Assembly (NCBI RefSeq): GCF_025061645.1 | Contig: NZ_JANYMP010000033.1 | Location: forward strand, 32,154-96,153 | Reading direction: 5' to 3' | Length of the DNA: 64,000 bases | From: Umezawaea endophytica | GTDB taxonomy: Bacteria > Actinomycetota > Actinomycetes > Mycobacteriales > Pseudonocardiaceae | Shown here: positions 39,348-51,300 of the stretch, one piece after another | How positions within the stretch are numbered: position 1 is the first letter of the stretch | How the letters are laid out: every line of letters begins with the position of its first letter | Made by a program: the position numbers and the translations under genes | The notes under the pieces: model-generated | The model's database searches: none | Told to the model about the DNA's origin: nothing | The model's input: only the letters and a program-made list of their open reading frames with translations

Positions 39348-42300
39348 TCAGCCCGTGCTGAAGTCGGTGTCGAGCAGTGCGAACAGCTCGTCGGCGCTGG
39401 CCGTCTCCAGTTCGCCGGCACGCGTCGGCGCGCCGCGCTCGTCCCAGCGCCGCACCAGTGCGCGCAGCCGCGCCCCGACCTTCTCGTCGGCGGGCAGCCC
39501 GTCCAGGACGCCGTTGAGCCGGTCCAGTTCGGCCAGCGCGAGCGCCACCGGGTCCGGCGGCGCGCACAGCCGCTCGTGCAGGTGCCGGGCCAGCGCGGAC
39601 GGGGTGGGCTCGTCGAACACGACGGTCGCGGCGATGGCCAGCCCGGTCGCCGTCACGAGGCGGTTGCGGAACTGCACGGCCAGCAGCGAGTCGAACCCGG
39701 CGGAGGAGAACGGCGCGTCGGGCCGGACCTCGCCGGACCCGGCGTAGCCGAGGGTGGCGGCGGCCTGGTCGGTGACCAGGCCCAGCAGCACCCGGAGCTG
39801 CTCGTCGCCGGGGAGCCCGGCCAGTCGGTCGGCGAGGCCACCGGTGTCCCGTCGCCGCTCTGCGCGGGCCTCAGGCAGTTCCGCCAGCAGGTTGAGCTGG
39901 CGCGGGGACGACACGGCGGACACGATCGACGGCCAGTCGGCGTCGAGCACCGCGATCTCGGGAACGTCGTGGTCCACCGCCTGCCGGACGGCGGTCATCA
40001 CCTCGTCCACGTCGACCGGGCGCTGCCGCGGCTCCCAGCCTCCGACGGCCACCGCGACGACCCGTCGGCCCGCCGCCCGCAGGAGGGCGGCCGTCCCGGC
40101 GCACCGGGCACCGGCCGCGCCCTGCCGCGCCGCGCCCCACAGCCCGCTGAGCGGGTGCAGCAGGACGACGGTGGCGGCGGTCGGCAGGTCGTGCAGGGCC
40201 TCGAGGTCCACGTCCGGCAGCACGCCCGCGGGCGGTTCCGGCGCGAGGACCTGGATGATCGTGTCCGGGTCCTCGGCCACCTCGTCGACGCCGTTCCGGT
40301 CGAGCCACGCCGTCAGCCCGGCGGCCAGGTCCGCGTCCGCTCCCCGCACCAAGACCCGAGCGGGTCGCCGCGGCCGGTCGCCGCGCGGGGGTGAGCCGAA
40401 CGGGACCAGCCTGCGGACGCGAACCCCGTCGGCCCGCACGCGGAGCTGGTCCTCGTCGCCGCCGAGCACACCCGCCAGCCGGGTGATCACCGCGTCGTCG
40501 ACCTCGGCGGGCAGGTCGACCAGACCACCCCACCGGTCCGGCTGCTCGAGCCCCAGCACCTGTCCGAGAGCCCGGACGCGCGCCTGGTCGGGGTCGTGCT
40601 CGGCGTCGGTGGTGACCAGCCACAGCGGGATCACCGGGTCCAGTCGGCGCACCAGGTCGAGGGTCGCCCCCGCCGGGAGCGCCGAGACGACGCCGATGGC
40701 CATCCCGACGTCCTCGGGGTCGGTGACGACCCGGACGCCGGGGAGGGCGGCGGCTGGGTGGCCGCCGACAGGGGTGACGACCACCCAGCCGTCGAGGGGG
40801 CGCGGCTCGGGGTCCGGCAGCCTGCGCCACTCCGTGCGGTAGGTGAGCTGCCGGGCGGGCGCGGCGCCCGACCGGCCCGGTGTGGGCAGCCAGTACCGCT
40901 CGTTCTGGAACGGGTACGGCGGCAGCGCGACGAGCCGTCCGGCGCCGGTGATCCGGCTCCAGTCCACGTCGGCGCCCGCGACCCACGCCTCGGCCAGCGC
41001 GGTGCGCAGCCTGCGGCGGTCCCCGGCGTCGCGGCGCAGCGTGCCGAGCACGGCGACGGGCCGGTCCGCCGCAGTGCCCTCGATCGCGGCGACCAGCACC
41101 GGGTGGGGGCCGACCTCGACGAACACCGTGTGGCCGCGGTTCACGAGCTGGTCGGTGGCCGCGCTGAAGGCGACCGGTTCCCGCAGGTTGCGGTACCAGT
41201 ACTCGGCGTCGAGCGCCTCGCCGTCCACGAACTCGCCGAGCACGCTGGACAGCAGCGGCACGTCTGCGGGTCGCGGGGTGATCCCGGCCAAGGCGGTGAG
41301 CAGTTCCGCGCGCAGCGGTTCGACCTGGGCCGAGTGGGCGGCGTAGTCGACCGGGATGGACCGGGCCCGCAGGCCGTCGCGGACGCAGCGGGCGAGGAGT
41401 TCCGCCAAGGCGTCCGGCTCCCCCGCCACCACGACGGCGTCCGGCCCGTTCACCGCCGAGATCTCGACCCGCCCGGCCAGCCGCTCCCGCACCACGGCCT
41501 CGCCCGCGGCGACCGCGACCATGCCACCGTGCCCCGAGATCGCCAGGATCGCCTTGCTGCGCAGGGCGACCACCCGAGCACCGTCCTCAAGGGACAGTGC
41601 GCCGGCCACCACGGCGGCGGCGATCTCGCCCTGCGAGTGGCCGACCACGGCGGCGGGCTCGACGCCGTGCGAGCGCCACACCGCCGCCAGCGACACCATG
41701 ACCGCGAACAGCGCGGGCTGCACGACGTCCACCCGCTCCAGCGCTTCCCCGTCACCCAGCACGTCCCGCAGCGACCAGTCCACGTGCGGCGCCAACGCCC
41801 GTGCGCACTCGTCCAGCCGCGCCGCGAACACCGGCTCCTCGGCCGCCAGTCCCAGGGCCATCCCGGTCCACTGCGTGCCCTGGCCGGGGAAGACGAACAC
41901 CACACCGCCACCGGTCGCCCGGCCCCGCACCACGTTCGGCGCGGTGTCCGGCGACGCGAGCCCGGCGAGGTGGTCCCCGACGACGACGGCCCGGTGCTCG
42001 AACCGCGGCCTCGCCGCGAGTGTCCGCGCCAGGTCCGCTGGGGCCGTGGAACCGTTGTCCCGCAAGAACTCGCTCAACCGCACGGCCTGGTCGCCCACCG
42101 CGCGAGCCGTCCGCGCGGACAGCAGCAGCGGCAGGTCTTCCTCCGTCGACGCAGGTCCGTGTTCCTCGGGGACGTGTTCCAGGATCACGTGCGCGTTCGT
42201 GCCGCTCATGCCGAACGCGGACACACCCGCCCGACGCGGTCCGTCCCACGGCCGAGGTTCGGCCAGCAGCAACGCTTTGCCCGCCGCCCAGTCCACCTGC

Positions 42301-45300
42301 GCGGACGGTTCACCCACGTGCAGGGTGCGGGGCTGGACGCCGTGCCGCATGGCCATGACGACCTTGATGATCCCGGCGATCCCGGCGGCGGCCTGGGTGT
42401 GGCCGATGTTGGACTTCACCGATCCCAGCCCGAACGGCCGGTCGCGGTCCTGCCCGTAGGTGGCCAGCAGCGCCTGCGCCTCGATCGGGTCGCCGAGGGT
42501 CGTCCCGGTGCCGTGCGCCTCCACCAGGTCCACATCGGCCGGTTCCAGGCCCGCGTTGGCCAGCGCCCGCCGGATCACCCGCTGCTGCGCGGGCCCGCTC
42601 GGCGCGGTGAGGCCGTTGGACGCGCCGTCCTGGTTCACCGCGCTGCCGCGCACGAGCGCCAGCACCGGGTGCCCGAGGCGCCGGGCGTCGGACAGCCGTT
42701 CCACGACCAGGACACCGACGCCCTCGGACCAGCCGGTGCCGTCGGCGTCCGCGCCGAACGAGCGGCAGCGGCCGTCGGCGGACAGCCCGCGCTGCCTGCT
42801 GAACTCGACGAACAGGTCCGGGCTCGCCACCACGGCCGCGCCGCCGACGAGCGCGAACGAGCACTCGCCCGAGCGCAGCGACTGGCTCGCCAGGTGCAGC
42901 GCGACCAGCGACGACGAGCACGCCGTCTCGACCGTGACGGCGGGGCCCTCGGTGCCGAGGGTGTAGGCGATCCGGCCGGACGCCACGCTGGTGACCGTCC
43001 CGGCCAGCAGGTGCCCCTCGACGTCGCCCGCCGGACCGCTGCCGTACCCCTGGCCCGCGACGCCCACGAACACGCCGCCCGAGCTGCCGCGCAGCGCCGA
43101 CGGGTCGAGGCCCGCCCGTTCCAGTGCTTCCCAGCTCGCGGTCAGCAGCAGCCGCTGCTGCGGGTCCATCGCCAGTGCTTCGCGGGGCGAGATGCCGAAG
43201 AACGCGGCGTCGAAGTCGCCCGCCTCGGCGAGGAACCCGCCGCCGCGGGCGTAGAACGTGCCCGCGCTGTCGGGGTCGGCGTCGTAGAGCCGCGCGAGGT
43301 CCCAGCCGCGGTCACCGGGCAGGTCGCCGATGGCGTCACGGCCTTCGTCGACCAACCGCCAGAGGTCCTCGGGACTCGCGACCCCGCAGGGGAACCGGCA
43401 CGCCATGGACACGATCGCCAGCGGTTCACCCGCGCCCGCCGCCGGGGCGGGTGCCTCGTCGGCGGGCCGGTCGTCGTCCAGCGCGGCGGCGAGCGCGGCG
43501 ATGGACGGGTGGTCGAACACGACGGTCACCGGCAACGCCCGGCCCGTGCGCTCCACCAGGCGGTTGCGCAGGTCCACGGCCATCAGCGAGTCGAACCCGA
43601 GGTCGCGGAACGACCGGTCGACGTCCAGCGCGACCGTGTCGCCGTGGCCGAGCACCTCCGCCGCCAGCTCGGCCAACTCCCGGCGGGACAGGGGTTCCAC
43701 GGCCGCGTCCACGGTGGACTCGGCCGGCTTCGCCTCCGGCAGCTCGCGGAACAGCGCGCTCGACCGGGTCGCGGTGAACGGCGGCAGGAACCGCGACCAG
43801 TCGACGTCCGCGACGACGATCGTGGTCTCGTCGGCGTCCAGCGCGTCCTGCAACGCGGCCAGCGCGACGGCGGGCGACATCGCGGTCAGACCGAGCCGAC
43901 GGACGCGCTCCCCCACCTCCCCCGCGGCCATGCCCTCCCCGGCCCACGGGCCCCACGCGACCGACGTGGCCTTGAGCCCGCGCCGCCTGCGGTCGACGGC
44001 CACCGCGTCCAGCGCGGCGTTGGCGGCGGCGTACCCGGCCTGCCCGCCGCTGCCCCAGGTCGCGGCGACCGACGAGAACAGCACGAACGCGTCCACGTCA
44101 CCGACGAGGGCGTCCAGGTTCTCGGTGCCGAGCACCTTCGCCGCCGTCTCCGCGGCGAGGTACTCGGGTGTGCAGTCGGCGAACGGCCGGTCGGTGGCGA
44201 TCCCGGCGGCGTGGAACACGCTCGTGAACGGTCCCGCCTCCGCGACCAGCCGCCGCACCTGCTCGCGGTCGGCGACGTCGCACGCCAGCACGGTCGCCGG
44301 CACACCGAGGTCCGGGGCCTCACCACCGGACCTGCTCACCAGCACCAGCTCGTCAGCGCCGTTCCCGGCCAGCCACCGGGCGACGTGGCCGCCGATCCCG
44401 CCGGTGCCGCCCGTGACCAGCACCCGGCCCCGCGGTCGCCACCGCGAGCCGGGGCGAGCCCGGTCCGCGCGCACCACCCGCCGCGCCCGGACACCGTCCG
44501 GGCGGATCGACACCTGGTCCTCACCGGACTGCCCGCCCAGCACCGACACCAGGTCCGCGACGTCCGCGTCCGGGGTCCAGTGGACGAGCCCGCCCCACCG
44601 GTCCGGGTGCTCCAGAGCCGCCACCCGGCCCAGGCCCCACAGCGGTGCCTGCCGCGGGTCGTCGGGGTCGGCGAGCACCCACACCGGGGCCTCGGCCCCG
44701 GCGACGACCTCGACCAGCGCCTCCGGGGTGCACCCCGGCAGCACCAGGACACCGGCCGGGTCGCCCTCGCCCAGCGCGGCGGCGATCCGCTCGGCGCCCG
44801 GCGCGTCCCCGACGAGCCGCCACGACCCTGGACGCGGAGCGCCGGTCGTGACGGGCACCCACTCGACCCGGTACCGCAGCCGGTCCACCGCCGACGTGGC
44901 CGCGACCCCGCCCCCTGGCCAGAACCTCTGCCGCTGGAACGGGTACAGCGGCAGGTCGACGTGCTCACCGCCCGCGAGCCACCGCACCGGCACACCCCGC
45001 AGGTGAGCCTGGGCGAGCGCCCCGACCACCGTGTCCACCTCGGAACGACCGTCGCGCAGCAACGGCACCGCCCCGTCAACCAACGTCGACAGCACCCCGC
45101 CAGGCCCCACCTCGAACACGACACCGGAGTCCAGCGCGCGAACGCCGTCGGCGAACCGGACGGTCTCGCGCACGTGCCGCGCCCAGTAGTCCGGCGACCG
45201 CAACTGCTCGGCCGTCGCCGCAACGCCGGTGCGGTTGGAGATCACGTCCACTCGCGGCGCCCGGTACGTCAGCCGGGCAGCGACCTCGCGGAACTCGGCC

Positions 45301-48300
45301 AGCACGGGGTCCATCCGGGCCGAGTGGAACGCGTGGCTGACCGGCAGCCGCTTCGTCCGCCTCCCACGGGCGCGGAAGGCGTCCGCGACCCGCTCGACGG
45401 CCTCGACGTCACCGGACAGCACGACCGCGGTGGGACCGTTGACCGCGGCGACGTCCAGGCCCTCGCCCGCGACCTCGTCCTCGGTCGCCTCCACGGCGAT
45501 CATCGCCCCGCCCGGCGGCAGCGCGTCCATCAGCCGACCACGAGCCGCGACCAGGTCGACGGTGTCGGCGAGGTCCAGCACGCCCGCGAGGTGCGCGGCG
45601 GTCAACTCCCCCACGGAGTGGCCGAGCAGCACGTCCGGCCGCACACCGCGGTCGTCGAGCAGCCGCGCCAGCGCGACCCCGACGGCGAACAGCGCGAGCT
45701 GCGTGTACCGGGTCCGGTCGAGCAGACCGTCCCCGCCGTCGAACAGCACCTCGCGCAGCGGCCGGTCGAGGTGCCGGTCGGCGAGCGCGCACACCTCGTC
45801 CAGCGCGGCGGCGAACACCGGTTCCGCCGCGTACAGCTCGGCCCCCATCCCGACGCGCTGGCTCCCCTGGCCGGGCAGCAGGAACGCGATCCGGCCGGGT
45901 TCACCCGCGACGCCGGTGGTCGTCCGCTCGCCGATCACGGCGCGGTGCGGCAGATGCGCACGCCGGGTCGCCAGCGCGTCGGCGAGGTCCGGACGTGCGT
46001 GCTCGACCTGAACGCGCAACGCCTCCGGGCTCGCGGCCGACACCAGCACCGGCGTGGGCAGGCCCACCGGCCGGGCGCGGGGTGCCGGCGCGGGCGGGGC
46101 GCTCTCCAGGATCACGTGGGCGTTGGTGCCGCTGACCCCGAACGCCGACACCCCGGCCCGACGCGGGCCCTCGTGCGCGGGCCACGGCTCGTGCTCGGTG
46201 ACGAGCCGCAGCACGGCCGGGTCCCAGTCGACCTCCGGGTTCGGCTCGGCCGCGTGCAGCGTCGGCGGCAGCTCGGCGTGCCGGAGCGCGAGCACGGTCT
46301 TGATCACCCCGGCCACCCCCGCCGCGGCCTGGGTGTGGCCGATGGCGGACTTGACCGCGCCCAGCAGCAACGGCCGCTCACGCCGTCCGTAGGCCGCGCG
46401 CAGCGCGTTGCCCTCGATCGGGTCGCCGAGCCGGGTACCGGTGCCGTGCGCCTCGACGACGTCCACCTCGTCCGCCGACACCCCCGCGTCGGCCAGCGCC
46501 GCGGCGATGACCCGCTGCTGCGCCACGCCGTTGGGGGCGCTGAGGCCGTTGGAGGCGCCGTCCTGGTTGACCGCGCTGCCCCGGATCACCGCGTGCACCC
46601 GGTGGCCGCGGGCATGCGCGTCGGACAGCCGTTCCAGCACCAGCACGCCGACGCCCTCGCTCCAGCCCGTGCCGTCGGCGTCGGCGGAGAACGCCTTGCA
46701 GCGCCCGTCCGGCGCGAGCCCGCGCTGCCTGCTGAACTCGGTGAACAGCCACGGCGTGCTCATCACCGTCGCGCCGCCCGCGATGGCCTGCTCGCAGTCA
46801 CCGCGCCGCAGCGCCTGCACGGCCAGGTGCAGCGCGACCAGCGACGCCGAGCACGCCGTGTCCACCGTCAGCGCGGGCCCCTCGAGACCGAGCACGTAGG
46901 AGATCCGCCCGGACAGCACGCTGGCGAGGGTGCCGGTGAGCCGATGGCCCTCCGGCACGTCGGCGTCGGCCGCCAGCGCGACCGGGTAGTCCTGGCCGTT
47001 GGTGCCGACGAACACGCCGACCGGACGGCCGCGCAGCTCCGTCGGCGCGATCCCGGCGTCCTCCACGGCGTGCCAGGTGGTCTCCAGCAGCAGCCGCTGC
47101 TGGGGGTCCATCGTCAGCGCCTCGCGCGGCGAGATCCCGAAGAACCCGGCGTCGAAGTCGGCCGCGTCCGCGAGGAACCCGCCCTCCCGGCAGTAGCTCG
47201 TGCCGGGGTGGTCGGGGTCGGGGTGGTGGAGCGCGCCGAGGTCCCACCCGCGGTCGGTCGGCCACGGCCCGATGGCGTCCCGCCCGGACACCAGCAGCCG
47301 CCAGAACTCGTCGGGGGTGTGCACGTCACCGGGGAACCGGCAGCCCATGCCGACCACCGCGATCGGCTCGTGCTCGGCCACGGCGGCCTTGACCACGACG
47401 GGCGTGTCGGTGGGGGCGTCGAGGTGGTCGGCGAGCGCCTGCGGCGTCGGGTGGTCGAACAGCGCGCTCGTGGGCAGGCGCAGCCCCAGCGCGGCGTTGA
47501 GCCGGTTCCGCAGCTCCAGCAAGGTCAACGAGTCCAGGCCCAGCTCGGCGAACGCCATCCGCGCGGGCACCGCGTCCACCGACGGGTGCCCGAGCACGGC
47601 CGCGAGGTGGGTGCGGACGACCTCCAGAGTGGAGCCGCGGGCCTCCGGTTTCGCCGTCACGCCGGGGAGTTCGCCGACCAGCGCGGTCCGCAGCCCGGCG
47701 GCCTCGGCGTACCGGCCCCAGTCGACGTCGGCCACCACGGTCAGCGGGTCCACGACCCGGCCGATCAGCTCGACGGCCCGCTCCGGGTCCATCCCCGGCA
47801 GGCCGCGGGCGGCCAGCTTCGCGGCGAGGTCGTCCTCCAGCATACCCGGCCCGCCCCACACGCCCCAGGCGATGGACAGCCCCGGCTGCCCGGCCGCGCG
47901 GCGACGTGCCACCAGGGCGTCCAGTGCGGCGTTCGCGGCGGCGTAGTTGGCCTGCCCGGCGTTGCCGACCACCCCCATCACGGACGAGAACACGACGAAC
48001 GCGTCCAGGTCGCCCGCGAGGTCGTGCAGGTTCGTCGCGGAGGTGACCTTGGCCCGCAGCACCGACGCCAGCCGTTCCGGGGTGAGCGCGTCCAGCGCGG
48101 CGTCGTCCCGCACGCCCGCCGCGTGCACGACCGCGTTCACCGGGTGCTCGGCCAGCAGCCGCGCCACCTCGTCGCGGTCGGCGACGTCGCAGGCCAGCGC
48201 GGTGACGGCCGGTCCGAGGTCGGGCAGGCCGGGGGTGTCCGGGCCCCTCCGGCTGACCAGCAGTACGCGCTCGGCACCGGCGGACACCAGCCAGCGGGCG

Positions 48301-51300
48301 ACCGTCACGCCGAGCCCGCCGGTGCCACCGGTCACCAGCACGGTGCCCCGCGGCCGCCAGCCGTCCGACGAGCGGAGCCCCGGCAACAGCCTGCGGCCGT
48401 GCAGACCGCTCCGGCGGACCGCGAGCTGGTCCTCGTCGCCGAACGCGAGCGCGGCCACCACCAGCGCGGCGCCGCTCGCGTCCAGCACGCGGGGCAGGTC
48501 GATCGCGCCGCCCCAGCGGTCCGGGTTCTCCAGGCCGAACGACTTGGCCAGCGCGATCGTCGCGGCCTGCTCGGGCGACGGGTCCTCGGTGCCGTCGACG
48601 GCCACCGCGCCGCGGGTCAGCACCCACAGCGGCCGGGTCGTGGACCGCGCCACCTCGACCGCCGCCCACAGGTCGGCGTGCTCGCCCAGCACCAGCACAC
48701 CCGCGAAGTCGCCGTCCGGCAGGCCGTCGGTGGTGAGGTCGAGCCCGGCGTCCCGCAAGGCCGTGACGACGTCCTCGCCGGACCCGTCGGGCAGCACCGC
48801 CAACCACCGCCCGCCGGGAACCGCCTTGGGCGTGAGCCGACGCCAGCCGATCCGGTAGCACCACTCGTCGTCCACCGCCGCGGACACCGCCGGGCGAGCC
48901 GGTTCCAGCCACAGCCGGTCACCCTGGAACGGGTAGGTCGGCAGGTCCACGCGCCCGGTCACGCCGTCGAAGAACGGCGTCCAGTCCACCGCGACCCCGT
49001 GGACGTGCAGCCTGCCCACCGCCGTGAGGAACTGCCGCGGCCCGTCCTCGTCCCGCCTCAGGGTGCCGGTCACGACCGCGTCCGGCACGGCCTCCGCCAC
49101 CCCCGGCGTCAGCACGGGGTGCGCGCTCGTCTCGACGAACGCGCCGAAACCGTTCTCCGCCAACACGTCGACGGCGTCGGCGAACCGCACGGGTTGGCGG
49201 AGGTTGCGGTACCAGTACCCGGCGTCCAGGTCGGCGCCGTCGGCCCAGTCCGCGGTGACGGACGACAGGAACGGCACCCGTGCCGTGCGCGGCACGATGC
49301 CGTCCAACGCGGTGCGGACGTCCTGCTCGATCCGTTCGACCTGCTCCGAGTGGGACGCGTAGTCCACCGGGATCCGCCGGGCCCCCGGCACCGACGCCAC
49401 CCCGGCGACGTCCCCGGACACCACGACCGACGACGGACCGTTCACCGCGGCCACCGACACGCCGTCCGGGAGCAGCGCCCGCACCTGGTCCAGCGGCAGG
49501 GGCACGGACGCCATCGCGCCGCTTCCCGCGAGGGCGAGGATCGCCTTGCTGCGCAGGGACACCACCCGCGCACCGTCCTGGAGGGACAGTGCCCCCGCGA
49601 CGACGGCGGCGGCGATCTCGCCCTGTGAGTGACCGAGCACCGCGTCCGGCTCGACGCCCGCCGAACGCCACAGCTCCGCCAGCGACACCATCACGGCCCA
49701 CAGCACGGGCTGCACGACGTCCACCTGCTCCAGCGCCTCGGCGTCACCGAGGACGTCCGCGAGCGACCAGTCCACGAACGGGTCCAGCGCGGCCTCGCAG
49801 TCGGCCATCGACCGCGCGAACACCGGTGACCACCCCAGCAGGTCGCGGGCCATGCCGACCCACTGCGAACCCTGTCCTGGGAAGACGAACACGACCTTGC
49901 CGCCGCGGCCACCGCCCTCGACCACGAGCGACCGCAGGCCGTCCAGCAGTTCCGCGCGGTCGGCGCCCACGACCACGGCCCGGTGCTCGAACAGCGTCCG
50001 CGTGCGGAGCAGCGACGCCCCCACCGCGGCGGGGTCGAGCCCGTCGTCCGCCTCCACCCGTGCCAGCAGCCGAGCCGCCTGCTCGCGCACCGCGTCCGCC
50101 GTGCGGGCGGACAGCACCCAGGGCCGGACCGCAAGCGGCGCAACGGTTTCGGCGGGCTCCTCCGCGGGTGCCTCCGCCAGCACCGCGTGCGCGTTGGTGC
50201 CCGAGATCCCGAACGACGAGATCGCCGCCAGCCGGGGCCGGTCCGCGGACCGCGGCCACGCACGGGGCTCGGCGAGCAGCGCGAGGTGCCCCTGCGACCA
50301 GTCCACCCGCGTGGACGGCACGTCCGCGTGCAACGTCCGGGGCAGCACCTCGTGGCGCAGGGCCAGCACGGTCCTGATCACCCCGACCACCCCGGCCGCC
50401 GCCTGCGTGTGACCGATGTTCGACTTCACCGAGCCCAACCACGCCGGGCGGTCGGCGGCACGCCCCCGCCCGTAGGTCGCGAGCAGCGCCTCGGCCTCGA
50501 TCGCGTCACCGAGGATCGTTCCGGTGCCGTGGGCCTCGATCGCGTCGACGTCACCAGCGCTCACCCCGGCGTCCGCCAGCGCGGCCCGGATGACCCGCTG
50601 CTGCGACGGCCCGCTCGGCGCGGTCAGCCCGTTGGACGCGCCGTCCTGGTTGATCGCGGTTCCCTTGACGACGGCGAGGACCGGGTGACCGTTGCGGCGC
50701 GCGTCGGACAGCCGCTCCAGCACCACCACGCCGACCCCTTCGGCCAGCCCGAACCCGTCCCCCGCCTCGGCGAACGACCGGCACCGCCCGTCCGGCGACA
50801 GCGCTCCGAGCTGGGAGAACTCCACGAACGTCGCCAGCCCCGGCAGCACGGTCGCCCCGCCGGCCAGCGCGAGGTCCGACTCACCCGACCGCAGGGACGC
50901 GACCGCCAGGTGCACCGCCACCAGCGACGACGAGCAGGCCGTGTCCACCGTGACGGCGGGCCCCTCCAGCCCCAGCGCGTACGCCACCCGCCCGGAGGCG
51001 ACGCTGCCCGTCGACCCGGTGAAGCCGTACCCCTGCAACCCGGACGCCGGGTCCAGCGGCGACCCGTACCCCAGCGTGTACAGCCCGGTGAAAACCCCGG
51101 TCTGACTGCCCGCCAACGACTCCGGCACGATGCCCGCCGACTCCAGCGCCTGCCACGACGTCTCCAGCAGCAGCCGCTGCTGCGGGTCCATCGCCAGCGC
51201 CTCCCGCGGCGAGATCCCGAAGAACCCGGCGTCGAAGCGGTCGGCGTCGTGCAGGAACCCGGCCTCGCGCTGGTAGTGGTGGCCGGGAGTGCGGGGTCGC

